From Streptomyces sp. A1277 (GTDB lineage: Bacteria > Actinomycetota > Actinomycetes > Streptomycetales > Streptomycetaceae), in assembly GCF_004795015.1 (NCBI RefSeq), contig NZ_SSBI01000061.1:1-42500 (forward strand): DNA of 42,500 bases, in the 5' to 3' direction. How positions within the stretch are numbered: position 1 is the stretch's first letter; every line of letters begins with the position of its first letter. Positions 1-7,943 of this stretch are shown here, piece after piece. Under the pieces are notes generated by a model, which saw nothing but the letters and a program-made list of their open reading frames with translations, did not search any database and was not told where the DNA came from. Made by a program: the position numbers and the translations under genes.

Positions 1-9
1 ACGTGAAAC
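1..9. other. parS site, right half cut by the window edge
   Basis: The window opens with ACGTGAAAC, the right part of the 14-bp parS sequence GTTTCACGTGAAAC found intact seven more times here. The left five bases would lie outside the window. It sits 18 bp beyond the trxA stop codon, on the side where parAB is expected from synteny. This reading is inferred from a partial site. Confidence 0.6.
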
Positions 10-27
10 AGCGGCGCTGCGTCTGCC

Positions 28-357
28 CTACTCGGCGATGAAGCCCGCAAGGTCGCGGAGGATCGCGGCCTTCGGCTTGGCGCCCACGATGGTCTTGGCG
101 ACCTCGCCGCCCTGGTAGACGTTCAGCGTCGGGATGGACATGACGCCGTACTTGGCGGCGGTGGCCGGGTTCTCGTCGATGTTGAGCTTCACGACCTCGA
201 TCTCGCCGTGCTCGGCCGCGATGGCCTCCAGCGACGGCGCGATCTGGCGGCACGGACCGCACCAGGCGGCCCAGAAGTCCACCAGCACGGGCTTGTCGCT
301 CTTGAGGACGTCCTCCTCGAAGGAGTCGTCGGTCACGTTCTTCAGGGCGCCGGCCAC
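28..357 (-). CDS. trxA: Thioredoxin
   Basis: A 109-residue thioredoxin, the cytoplasmic disulfide reductant. The active site W-C-G-P-C is intact at residues 32-36, in the context FWAAWCGPCRQ, and the cis-proline loop (MSIPT) follows. The length is normal for the family. The GTG start at 355-357 is chosen because AAGGAGG lies 5 nt upstream; the open frame continues further upstream but that extension is low-complexity and not thioredoxin-like. It lies 55 bp downstream of trxB on the same strand with no visible terminator between them, so the two probably form a trxBA operon driven by the SigR-type promoter in front of trxB. Confidence 0.96.
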   Translation of the reverse strand: MAGALKNVTDDSFEEDVLKSDKPVLVDFWAAWCGPCRQIAPSLEAIAAEHGEIEVVKLNIDENPATAAKYGVMSIPTLNVYQGGEVAKTIVGAKPKAAILRDLAGFIAE

Positions 358-412
358 GGCGGCCTCCTTAACTTCGCGGGGTGTGTGCGCGGGGATATGG
401 ATGAGACGTGTG

Positions 413-1378
413 TCAGACGGCAGCCGCGGGAGCGGCCTTCTCGTCGTCGGCGAGCGCGGCAAGGAAACGCTCGGCGTCGAGGGCGGCGGAGCAGCCGGTG
501 CCGGCAGCGGTGATCGCCTGGCGGTAGGTGTGGTCGACGACGTCGCCCGCGCCGAAGACACCCGCCAGATTGGTGCGGGTCGAGGGAGCGGCCACCTTCA
601 GGTAGCCCTCGTCGTCGAGGTCCAGCTGGCCCTTGAAGAGCTCGGTGCGCGGGTCGTGGCCGACAGCGATGAACAGCCCGGTGACCGGCAGCTCGGACGT
701 CTCGCCGGTCTTGGTGTTGCGCAGGGTCACACCGGAGAGCTTCTGCTCGCCGTTGACCCCTGCGACCTCGCTGTCCCACGCGAACTTGATCTTCGGGTCG
801 GCGAAGGCACGCTCCTGCATCGTCTTGGAGGCGCGCAGCGTGTCACGGCGGTGGATGATCGTGACCGACTTGGCGAAGCGTGAGAGGAAGGTCGCCTCTT
901 CCATCGCGGTGTCGCCGCCGCCGACCACGGCGATGTCCTGATCCTTGAAGAAGAAGCCGTCACAGGTCGCGCACCAGGAGACGCCGCGTCCGGAGAGGGC
1001 GTCCTCGTTGGGGAGACCGAGCTTGCGGTGCTGCGAACCCGTCGTAACGATGACCGACTTGGCGCGGTGGACGGTGCCGGCGGTGTCGGTGACGGTTTTG
1101 ATCTCACCGGTGAGGTCGACGGAGACCACGTCGTCGGGGACGAGCTCGGCGCCGAAGCGCTCGGCCTGAGCACGCATGTTGTCCATGAGCTCCGGGCCCA
1201 TGATGCCGTCCTGGAAGCCCGGGAAGTTCTCCACGTCGGTGGTGTTCATCAGTGCGCCACCGGCGGTGACGGCCCCCTCGAAGACCAGCGGCTTCAGCGA
1301 GGCGCGCGCGGTGTAAAGGGCGGCTGTGTAGCCGGCGGGGCCGGAGCCGATGATGATCACATTACGCACGTCGCTCAC
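413..1378 (-). CDS. trxB: Thioredoxin-disulfide reductase
   Basis: A 321-residue NADPH-dependent flavoprotein that reduces the thioredoxin encoded just downstream. Visible features: the FAD-binding glycine motif GSGPAG at residues 11-16, the redox-active C136-A-T-C139, an NADPH-binding GGGDTA motif, and a C-terminal GVFGAGDV FAD motif. The length is typical for low-molecular-weight TrxB. The GTG start at 1376-1378 follows GACGAGGAAG; the open frame extends upstream but would run through the promoter. In Streptomyces trxBA is a classic SigR (disulfide-stress) target, and a matching promoter is present here. Confidence 0.96.
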   Translation of the reverse strand: MSDVRNVIIIGSGPAGYTAALYTARASLKPLVFEGAVTAGGALMNTTDVENFPGFQDGIMGPELMDNMRAQAERFGAELVPDDVVSVDLTGEIKTVTDTAGTVHRAKSVIVTTGSQHRKLGLPNEDALSGRGVSWCATCDGFFFKDQDIAVVGGGDTAMEEATFLSRFAKSVTIIHRRDTLRASKTMQERAFADPKIKFAWDSEVAGVNGEQKLSGVTLRNTKTGETSELPVTGLFIAVGHDPRTELFKGQLDLDDEGYLKVAAPSTRTNLAGVFGAGDVVDHTYRQAITAAGTGCSAALDAERFLAALADDEKAAPAAAV

Positions 1379-1454
1379 GGGTTTCTTCCTCGTCTCTGCA
1401 GACTGCCTACTGTCCACGCCTACTGGGGCCAGTTCAACGACTCTCACCCCACCC

Positions 1455-1481
1455 AACGGATCCTACGGGGGATGCATTCCC
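1455..1481 (-). promoter_or_regulatory. SigR-type promoter of trxBA
   Basis: Read on the minus strand: GGGAAT (1481-1476), exactly 18 bp, then GTT (1457-1455). This matches the known Streptomyces SigR consensus GGAAT-N18-GTT. Transcription should start near 1448, giving a leader of about 70 nt before the trxB GTG. SigR control of trxBA is established in S. coelicolor; its action here is inferred from the sequence match and position. Confidence 0.85.
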
Positions 1482-1511
1482 GACGTGCCGGGGTGGCGAG
1501 CGGCGTGATTT

Positions 1512-2456
1512 TCAGGGGCGCGTGTAGGAGTGCGTCAGCAGGAGTTTCCCCTTGGCCGGGGGTTCGGCGCCGACGCAGGACGCGTCGACCACGTATGCCT
1601 GAACGCTGGCGGGGTCCGTGGGGTGCGGCAGAACGACGAGGAAGGCAGCGGTGCCCTCGTAGGTGCCCTTTTCGATGGCGAGGGCGGCGGTGTTCCGCCC
1701 GATGCCCTGTTCCACGCAGAAGGGGACGTCCACGGCCGGAGCGCGAAGGGGGGACTCGGGTGCCACGGAGTCCGAGGGCTGGATCTGAGGGGAGGACTTC
1801 GCGCCGACGGACGGAGCCTGTTCCTTGCCGCTGGACTCCGGTGAGTCCTGCGGGCTGGCAGTGTCGGCCGGAGAGCTCAGCAGGTCGCGCACCTGGCCCG
1901 CGAGGGTGGACGGGGAGAATGCCTGAGCATCGTTCTGGGGGACCGCCACTCCCTTCTGTATTGCGCCGGCGTCTTCGCTGCTCTGTGACACCGGGGCGTT
2001 CTGCAGCAGGAAGACGCTCACACCGACGAGGGCGGCGGCGCCGAGAGCCGTAGCGAGGGCGGTGGTGCGACGCCGCCTTCGGCCGGGGCCGCGCCCGGGG
2101 CCGGTAGCCGCGCGCGGATGTCCGGCAGGGCGGTCCGGGTGTTCCGGGGCTATGAGGCCGGGCTCTGTTTCACGTGAAACATCGACTGCCGCATCCGATG
2201 CCGTCCGGGACCGAGACTCGTCGGCGAGCGCCGCGTCGATACGGGCGGCGACATCGGCGGGCATCGGCTCGGGCGTGGGCAGTTCGCCGAGCAGGTCGCG
2301 GATCTCCTCCAGCGAGGCGAGGACATCGGCGCAGAGTTCGCAGTCGGCCGTATGCTCACGGACCTCGGCCGCTCGGGTCTCGGAGAGCAGGCCCTCGGTC
2401 AGGTCGGAGATCTCCGAGACGTCCGGGTGCTGGGTCGTGTCGGCTGTCGATGTCAT
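1512..2456 (-). CDS. rsmA: Membrane-anchored zinc-finger-type anti-sigma factor for SigM (RsmA-like)
   Basis: A 314-residue anti-sigma factor. The cytoplasmic N-terminus has the ZAS motif H35-x3-C39-x2-C42. An Arg-rich stretch then precedes one membrane helix at about residues 131-151. The outer domain of about 160 residues is Ser/Pro-rich, then folded, with two further cysteines (in FCVEQ and DASCVG) that could form a disulfide. The start codon overlaps the sigM stop as ATGA, indicating translational coupling. S. coelicolor RsmA is reported to carry a [2Fe-2S] cluster, so the cysteines may bind iron-sulfur rather than zinc. A complete parS lies inside the gene and encodes V-S-R-E-T (residues 93-97) in the linker before the membrane helix. 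Confidence 0.88.
   Translation of the reverse strand: MTSTADTTQHPDVSEISDLTEGLLSETRAAEVREHTADCELCADVLASLEEIRDLLGELPTPEPMPADVAARIDAALADESRSRTASDAAVDVSRETEPGLIAPEHPDRPAGHPRAATGPGRGPGRRRRRTTALATALGAAALVGVSVFLLQNAPVSQSSEDAGAIQKGVAVPQNDAQAFSPSTLAGQVRDLLSSPADTASPQDSPESSGKEQAPSVGAKSSPQIQPSDSVAPESPLRAPAVDVPFCVEQGIGRNTAALAIEKGTYEGTAAFLVVLPHPTDPASVQAYVVDASCVGAEPPAKGKLLLTHSYTRP
2167..2180. other. parS site inside rsmA
   Basis: A perfect GTTTCACGTGAAAC, the ParB-binding centromere-like site of Streptomyces. It is fully inside the rsmA coding sequence and is read there as codons for V-S-R-E-T. It is the only complete intragenic parS in the window. Confidence 0.95.
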
Positions 2457-3160
2457 CGGTGTCCACCTCCGCCCTTCATCACAGTGGGGTCGCTCGCTCC
2501 CGCATCTCGTGGCCCTGCCGCCGGTGGGACGGACGCTCTGGGCGTCCGGTTCCCTTCTGTGCCGGCCACCTCGCTGTCCTCGCCGCCACGGCGGAGATGG
2601 GCGAGCAGAGGAGCGAGTCGGGCTCGGCCCCGTGCGCAGCGGCTCTTCACGGTGCCAACGGGCACGTCGAGGATGTGGGCCGTCTCTGCCACCGGGTAGC
2701 CCTGCATGTCGACGAGGACGAGGGCTGCCCGCTGTTCGGCGGGGAGCGTGGCCAGGGCGGCGAAGAGTTCGCGGTGGAGATCGCGACGTTCCGCCGGAGC
2801 CTCCGCGGACTCGTGGGGCTCCAGAAGCTGATCCAGCCGCTCCGGGTCGTCCACGGGCGAGGTCTTCCGGGACGCGGCCTTGCGCACCCGGTCGAGGCAG
2901 GCGTTCACCGTGATGCGGTGCAGCCAGGTGGTGACGGCGGACTGGCCGCGGAAGGTGTGGGCGGCACGGAAGGCGGAGACCAGGGCGTCCTGGACGGCGT
3001 CCGCCGCTTCCTCGCGGTCCCCCAGCGTCCGTAGCGCCACGGCCCACAAACGGTCGCGATGGCGCCGAGCCAGCTCACCGAAGGCGTCCGATTCCCCGGC
3101 CACGTGCCGGGCGAGGAGGTCCGAGTCGCTTGGCATGGAGGCATCGCCGCCGTAGGCCAC
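2453..3160 (-). CDS. sigM: ECF RNA polymerase sigma factor SigM
   Basis: A 235-residue ECF sigma factor. Region 2 spans roughly residues 13-100 (RLWAVALRTLGDREEAADAV, then TTWLHRITVNACLD). Region 4 spans about 127-175, with the helix-turn-helix VAETAHILDVPVGTVKSR. A 45-residue Gly/Pro-rich tail follows region 4. The GTG start at 3160 is favoured because AGGAGGG lies 7 nt upstream; ATGs at 3136 and 3187 are in frame but lack a comparable ribosome-binding site. The stop overlaps the rsmA start by four bases (ATGA). Synteny with mycobacterial sigM (Rv3911), next to the anti-sigma factor, trxB and trxA, supports the name. Confidence 0.93.
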   Translation of the reverse strand: MAYGGDASMPSDSDLLARHVAGESDAFGELARRHRDRLWAVALRTLGDREEAADAVQDALVSAFRAAHTFRGQSAVTTWLHRITVNACLDRVRKAASRKTSPVDDPERLDQLLEPHESAEAPAERRDLHRELFAALATLPAEQRAALVLVDMQGYPVAETAHILDVPVGTVKSRCARGRARLAPLLAHLRRGGEDSEVAGTEGNRTPRASVPPAAGPRDAGASDPTVMKGGGGHR

Positions 3161-3332
3161 GCGGTTTCCCTCCTCAGCAGACGCCATCCGTGCATTCAAA
3201 CCGATCCGTGCCGAGAAGTAAATACCAGTAGCGGGCGAATTATAGGAATGGCGTCAATGTGCCTTTCTTTATTCTTTGGGAATTGCCCGCCGTCGGTCGT
3301 ATATTGATGAAGGAAAGGAAGGGGAACTGGTA
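3161..3332. promoter_or_regulatory. Divergent promoter region, sigM / DUF2690 gene
   Basis: This 172-bp stretch is clearly more AT-rich than its surroundings. On the minus strand TATAAT (3244-3239) is a good -10 candidate for sigM, though no convincing -35 is spaced correctly. On the plus strand TTGGGA (3276-3281), 18 bp, TATATT (3300-3305) is a candidate promoter for the DUF2690 gene, followed by an AAGGAAGGGGA ribosome-binding site. I saw no SigR-type match completed by a GTT element. Confidence 0.35.
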
Positions 3333-3797
3333 ATGAGGAGAAATGTGAAGCGGTATCTGGGTAAGGTCCTGCTGGTCGTTCTCGCCGCACCCGTTCTTGC
3401 GGTATCGCTTCCCGGGAGTGCGCAGGCCGCCACCTATGAGATGGACGGGAAGAACCCGATTTCCGCCGGGTGTTCCGGCGACGCCACCACCGTGAAGCGC
3501 TCGTCCATCGGCACCTCCACCTGGACGCTGGGGGCCGTTGAGCTGCGGTACAGCGTCAAGTGCCATACCGCCTGGGCGCGTATCACCCTCTCCGAGGACG
3601 TGTGGGGCAAGGCTCAGATCGTGCGGAACACAGACGGTAAATCCTATAACTGCACGAAACTTTCCTACAATGCGTCGCTCGGTAGCTATACCTGCTACAC
3701 GGCGATGGTCTACGACAAGGACCCGCTCTCTTCGTATGCGGAGGGCTGGTCCCAGTACGACAATGTCGGCCTGCACTCCAAGACGCCTTCGTACTGA
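3333..3797 (+). CDS. Secreted DUF2690-family protein
   Basis: A 154-residue exported protein of unknown function. The signal peptide has basic N-terminal residues (MRRNVKRYLGK), a hydrophobic core (VLLVVLAAPVLAVSL) and a likely cleavage after A-Q-A near residue 32. The mature part has four cysteines, enough for two disulfides, and the pattern LRYSVKCHTAWARI characteristic of DUF2690. The ATG at 3333 is chosen because it starts the signal peptide and follows a purine-rich AAGGAAGGGGA. Its third codon positions are less G+C-rich than those of neighbours (for example GGTAAATCCTATAAC). It sits alone on the plus strand between sigM and the pseudokinase gene, in a block that is otherwise minus strand. 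Confidence 0.85.
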   Translation: MRRNVKRYLGKVLLVVLAAPVLAVSLPGSAQAATYEMDGKNPISAGCSGDATTVKRSSIGTSTWTLGAVELRYSVKCHTAWARITLSEDVWGKAQIVRNTDGKSYNCTKLSYNASLGSYTCYTAMVYDKDPLSSYAEGWSQYDNVGLHSKTPSY

Positions 3798-3824
3798 ACG
3801 CTTGGACGGCTCGTCGCAAAAGGA

Positions 3825-3864
3825 ACAGGGTCATGCTGGATCGACACCTCCGGCATGACCCTGT
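3825..3864. terminator. Bidirectional terminator
   Basis: The arms ACAGGGTCATGC (3825-3836) and GCATGACCCTGT (3853-3864) pair perfectly. The stem extends inward four more pairs, one a G-T wobble, to leave an 8-nt loop. It lies between the convergent DUF2690 and pseudokinase genes and can terminate both. Confidence 0.85.
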
Positions 3865-3884
3865 ATTCGTGTGTCCTGGTGCCG

Positions 3885-5603
3885 TCAGCTGGTGACCTTG
3901 ATGTCCGAGATTTTCCCCCGGAAGTTCCCTTCGCTGCTCGGCGGCAGCTCGGTGAGCCAGACCAGAAGGTACCGAGCCTGCACGGGCTTGCCAGGCTTGA
4001 GCGACACCTGCGTCCCCGAACCCTGGGCGGCCTTGCTGAAGCCGTCGGGCATGTTCGGCGCCGCGGAGCCGGTGGAGGTGCGCAGCTCGACCGATGTGGA
4101 GCCACCGAGGAAGGAGACGTCCACCGCGCCGACCCGCTGCACCTTGCCGAGATCGAGCACGACCCCGACGCCGTCCTTCAGCTTCCCGAAGTCGGCGGAG
4201 GCGTACCAGGACGTGTGCCAATAGGTGTTCGGATCCGCGTCGTAGACGTTGTTTACGTCCTGGGGGCTCTCGGACCCGTCGCCGAGCGGGTCGAAGTCCT
4301 TGGCGCCGACGATCGGGACGGGCTTGCTCTTCTCGACCGGAGGGGCGTCGCCGTTCTCCGGATTGGACTGGGTGGTGCCGGGGCCGCCGCCCGAGTTGGT
4401 GTCATGGTTGAGAAGCGTCTCGGCGAGCTGCCAGCTGCCCAGGCCCAGTGCGGCGATCAGCAGCGCCGAGACGGCCCACTTCAGGGCCCTTCCGGTGCGG
4501 CTCTGCAGCGGGGCGGGGGGTACGGGGGCGATGGGCTGGGTCGCGACGGCCCCGGGGATGGCGGGCCTGCCGTACGTGCCCTGCTGGTAGGTGGTCCGCT
4601 GGTACTCGGGCGGGGCGGTGAAGGTGGGTTCCGGCGGGCGGATGCGCGGCATCGCCACGACGGCCTTGGCCAGCTCGTCGGGGGTGGTGCACGGCTGCTC
4701 CTGACGGGAGGCCGTGGCTCCGTCGTTGGCGAGCGCCCGCATGGCGATCTCGGAGAGCCCCCGGTGGACCCCTGCCCGCACCTGGTCGGGCGGGAGCAGC
4801 CCGACGCCCTTGGGCAGGCCGGTGAGGCCGTACGCATCGCTCTCGTACGGCCAGCGCTGGGTCAGCGCGGCGTACAGCAGCGCGCCGATGGCCTCCGTGT
4901 CGGCACGCTGGGGGCTGTCGGAGGTGATGCCCCGCAGGGCGGCGTTCACTGCGAGACCGCGGATGCGGTACTGGCCCGACGAGCTGCGCAGCACGGCCCC
5001 GGGAGTGAGCCTGAGATGGGCCAGCCCCTCCCGGTGCGCTGCCGCCATGGCCTGGGAGACCTGGCTGACGAGCTGGTACGCGTCGTGGGCGTCCATCGGC
5101 CCCGCGCCCAGCAGGGCCGTGAGCTCGGTGGCGTCGGGGAGCCACTCGTGGACGACGTAGACGAGGTCGTCCTCCTCGACGGCGTCGAGGACCTGCACGA
5201 AGCGCGGGTCACCGAGCAGGGCGGAGGACCGGGCGGCGGCCAGTACGGAACGTGCTCGTGGGTGGTCGGACGGGAGGAGGTGGACGCCCACCGCACGACG
5301 CAGCTTCTCGTCGACGGCACGCCAACTGCTGAACCCGTCCAGACGGGTGACGCACTCCTCCAGCCGGTACCGTCCGGCCAGTTTGTGACCGCTGTGCAGG
5401 TCCGGGGCCGTCGCGGGGGTTTCCGGGGTTGCTGCGGAGGCTTCGGGGGCGGCCTGCTCGCCGTCCCCGTCCTGGGGCTCGTCGCCCGCCGCGCGTTGCG
5501 CTTCTGCCGTACCGTCGGTCGTGGCCTCGTCCGCCTTGGCGGTCAGCGGGTCGTCCCCGCTGTTGTCGGCCACGTCGACGGCAGCCGTGCTACGTTCCGC
5601 CAC
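3885..5603 (-). CDS. Membrane pseudokinase with extracytoplasmic discoidin-like domain (MurJ partner)
   Basis: 572 residues. An acidic Ala/Glu-rich start (1-75) leads into a kinase-fold domain (about 76-290). The catalytic residues are lost: the VAVK lysine position reads V-G-V-H, the HRD loop reads HLRLTP, and the DFG position reads RGLAVN. A Pro-rich linker, one membrane helix (about 372-395) and a C-terminal extracytoplasmic domain of about 140 residues follow. That last domain resembles a discoidin/F5-8C or sugar-binding fold (DANTYWHTSWYA, VVLDLGKVQRVGAVDV). In M. tuberculosis an equivalent pseudokinase plus extracellular domain is fused to MviN/MurJ (Rv3910) and recruits FhaA after PknB phosphorylation. 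Here it is a separate gene 128 bp after murJ. Role in controlling precursor flipping is inferred. Confidence 0.85.
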   Translation of the reverse strand: MAERSTAAVDVADNSGDDPLTAKADEATTDGTAEAQRAAGDEPQDGDGEQAAPEASAATPETPATAPDLHSGHKLAGRYRLEECVTRLDGFSSWRAVDEKLRRAVGVHLLPSDHPRARSVLAAARSSALLGDPRFVQVLDAVEEDDLVYVVHEWLPDATELTALLGAGPMDAHDAYQLVSQVSQAMAAAHREGLAHLRLTPGAVLRSSSGQYRIRGLAVNAALRGITSDSPQRADTEAIGALLYAALTQRWPYESDAYGLTGLPKGVGLLPPDQVRAGVHRGLSEIAMRALANDGATASRQEQPCTTPDELAKAVVAMPRIRPPEPTFTAPPEYQRTTYQQGTYGRPAIPGAVATQPIAPVPPAPLQSRTGRALKWAVSALLIAALGLGSWQLAETLLNHDTNSGGGPGTTQSNPENGDAPPVEKSKPVPIVGAKDFDPLGDGSESPQDVNNVYDADPNTYWHTSWYASADFGKLKDGVGVVLDLGKVQRVGAVDVSFLGGSTSVELRTSTGSAAPNMPDGFSKAAQGSGTQVSLKPGKPVQARYLLVWLTELPPSSEGNFRGKISDIKVTS

Positions 5604-5731
5604 CGTCGTTCCTGCCTCCCCATCCGTTGCGCGATGCCAGCCAGCTCTGCACAGTCACGCCAATTGTGCCCACACTCCGGCGCTATGCACGACACGCGGA
5701 GGCCGGTGATGGTTGTGCGGGCGGCTCATCC

Positions 5732-7894
5732 TCAGCGGCCGAGCCGTCCCCGGACCATGCCGACCATGCCGTTGATCTCTTCGATCCGCATCCTCTTGGC
5801 CGCGACGAAGAAGATTCCCAGCAGCATGGCCCCACCGCAGATCAGCGCGACGAGCGAGCTGAAGACGCCCTCACCGAGCACGTGCAGGAGACCGAAGCCC
5901 ACGGCACCGGCGATCACGGTGGCAGGGAGCGCGGCGAGGCACAGCCGGGCGTAGGTGCGGACCACATGGGCACCGTCCAGGTCCCCGCCCAGGCGGTTGC
6001 GCAGCCGGCGCCAGGCGATCCCCACGCCGACGGCGTAGGCGAGACCGTACGAGGCGGCCATGCCGACCACGGCCCACTGGGCGGGCAGCACGACGTAGCA
6101 GAGGGCCGAGGCGGCCGCGTTGACCAGGGCGACGATGACCGTGTTGTAGAAGGGCGTGCGGGTGTCCTCGTACGCGTAGAACCCTCGCAGCACCACGTAC
6201 TGCACGGAGTAGGGGATCAGTCCGAGGCCGAAGGCCATCAGGATGAAGCCCATGGAGCGGGCGGCCTGGGGGCCGCTGGACGCGTAGAGCAGGGTGCACA
6301 TCGGTACGCCCAGGGCGAGGAAGGCGAAGGCGACCGGCACGATGGCCACGGCGGAGTTGCGCAGGCCCTGCGAGATGTCGTCGCGGACCGCGCCGGGGTC
6401 GTTGTCGTGGGCGGCCCGGGAGATCCGGGGCAGCAGGGCGGCCATGACCGAGACGGTGATGATCGCCTGCGGCATGCCCCAGATCAGCTGGGCGTTGGAG
6501 TATGCGAGGAAGCCTGCTCCGTCCCGGCCGGACGCCTTGCCGGCGGCGGTCGCCAGCTGGGTGACGACGATGACACCGGCCTGGTTGGCGAAGACGAACA
6601 GGACCGTCCACTTGGCCAGACTGACCGTCTTGCCCAGTCCGTGGCCCTTCCAGTCGAACCGCGGGCGGAAACGGAACCCGGCCTCGCGCAGGTACGGGAT
6701 CATCGCCAGTGCCTGGACGATCAGACCGAGCAGGGTGCCGATGCCCAGCAGCCGCACCCCATCCGGCGGGATCGTCTGGACGCCCATGTGGGACTCGTGC
6801 GAGGTGCCGTAGACCCAGATGAACATGCCGAAGGTGAAGATCATGACGATGTTGTTGAGGACCGGGGTCCACATCATCGCGCCGAACTTGCCGCGGGCGT
6901 TGAGAATCTGGCCCATCACGACGTGCACACCCATGAAGAAGATGGTGGGCAGGCAGTAGCGGGCGAACGTGGTGGCCACGTTGTTGGCCGCCGGGTCGTC
7001 CGCGATCGTCGACGACATCAGCCGGATGAGCCAGGGCGCGGCGAAGACCGCCACACCGACGATCAGGCCGAGGGCGACCATCACCAGGGTCAGCAGCCGG
7101 TTCGCATACGCCTCGCCGCCGTCCTCGTCGTCCTTCATGGAGCGGACGAGTTGGGGGACGAAGACGGAGTTCAGGCCACCGCCCACGGTGAGGATGTAGA
7201 TCATCGTGGGCAGCGTGTAGGGGATGGTGAAGCTGTCACCGAGCAGGGCCGCGCCGAGGGCCGCGGTGATCACGAGGCTGCGGATGAAGCCGGTGAGGCG
7301 GGAGACGAGCGTGCCCGCCGCCATCACCGCACTGGACTTCAGCAGCCCGGAGGCACGGCTGCCCCCTTTGGGCGGCACGGGAGCGGGGGCGGGCTCGGGC
7401 TGGGCGGGCACCGGAGAGGCGGCCGGGCCCGCGGGCCCCTCCTGGTCCCGGAAGAGATGAGCGAAGGCGTCGGGCTCCTCGCGGCTCGCGGATGCCTGGG
7501 TGACCAGGTCGTCCACGCCGACGAACTGGGTCGTCGCGGCGTTGTCCCCGTACGGGAGGTGGCGCGAGGGCCCGTCGGGCTCGGGCGGAGGAGTCTGCGC
7601 CCAGATGCGGGGGTCGGGGGCGTACGGGGACGCCTGCGGCTGCTGGTAGAGCGGCTGCGGCTGCTGGTAGGTGCCGGGGGGCGGCGGCGGGTGCGCGGCG
7701 CGGTCGTACAGCGCCTCGTCCACCGGGTCCTGGGCGGAGAGGTCCTGGGACCGGTAGGGGTCGTAGTCGTACGCGGCCTGCAGATACGGGTCCGGTGCCG
7801 GTTCCTGCTCCGGCCCAGGGGGCACCGGAGGGCCGCCGGAGTACCCGGCCCCGCCCGTACCCTGACCGCGGTCACCGTCGTACGGCGCGTTCAT
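5732..7894 (-). CDS. murJ: Lipid II flippase MurJ (MviN family)
   Basis: A 720-residue MOP-superfamily membrane protein that flips lipid II across the membrane for peptidoglycan synthesis. The first 165 residues or so are a cytoplasmic Pro/Gln/Tyr-rich extension. The conserved core follows, beginning AAGTLVSRLTGFIRSLVITA, with the usual series of about 14 hydrophobic segments and the family signature around NSVFVPQLVR. The long N-terminal extension is common in actinobacteria. The ATG at 7894 follows GAGGTGGGG by 5 nt. It lies 49 bp after the DUF6049 gene and 128 bp before the pseudokinase gene on the same strand, so the three are probably cotranscribed. Confidence 0.93.
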   Translation of the reverse strand: MNAPYDGDRGQGTGGAGYSGGPPVPPGPEQEPAPDPYLQAAYDYDPYRSQDLSAQDPVDEALYDRAAHPPPPPGTYQQPQPLYQQPQASPYAPDPRIWAQTPPPEPDGPSRHLPYGDNAATTQFVGVDDLVTQASASREEPDAFAHLFRDQEGPAGPAASPVPAQPEPAPAPVPPKGGSRASGLLKSSAVMAAGTLVSRLTGFIRSLVITAALGAALLGDSFTIPYTLPTMIYILTVGGGLNSVFVPQLVRSMKDDEDGGEAYANRLLTLVMVALGLIVGVAVFAAPWLIRLMSSTIADDPAANNVATTFARYCLPTIFFMGVHVVMGQILNARGKFGAMMWTPVLNNIVMIFTFGMFIWVYGTSHESHMGVQTIPPDGVRLLGIGTLLGLIVQALAMIPYLREAGFRFRPRFDWKGHGLGKTVSLAKWTVLFVFANQAGVIVVTQLATAAGKASGRDGAGFLAYSNAQLIWGMPQAIITVSVMAALLPRISRAAHDNDPGAVRDDISQGLRNSAVAIVPVAFAFLALGVPMCTLLYASSGPQAARSMGFILMAFGLGLIPYSVQYVVLRGFYAYEDTRTPFYNTVIVALVNAAASALCYVVLPAQWAVVGMAASYGLAYAVGVGIAWRRLRNRLGGDLDGAHVVRTYARLCLAALPATVIAGAVGFGLLHVLGEGVFSSLVALICGGAMLLGIFFVAAKRMRIEEINGMVGMVRGRLGR

Positions 7895-7943
7895 CGAAAC
7901 CCCACCTCATCGTCCCCGGCCGACCGGCCACGACAGACATCGC

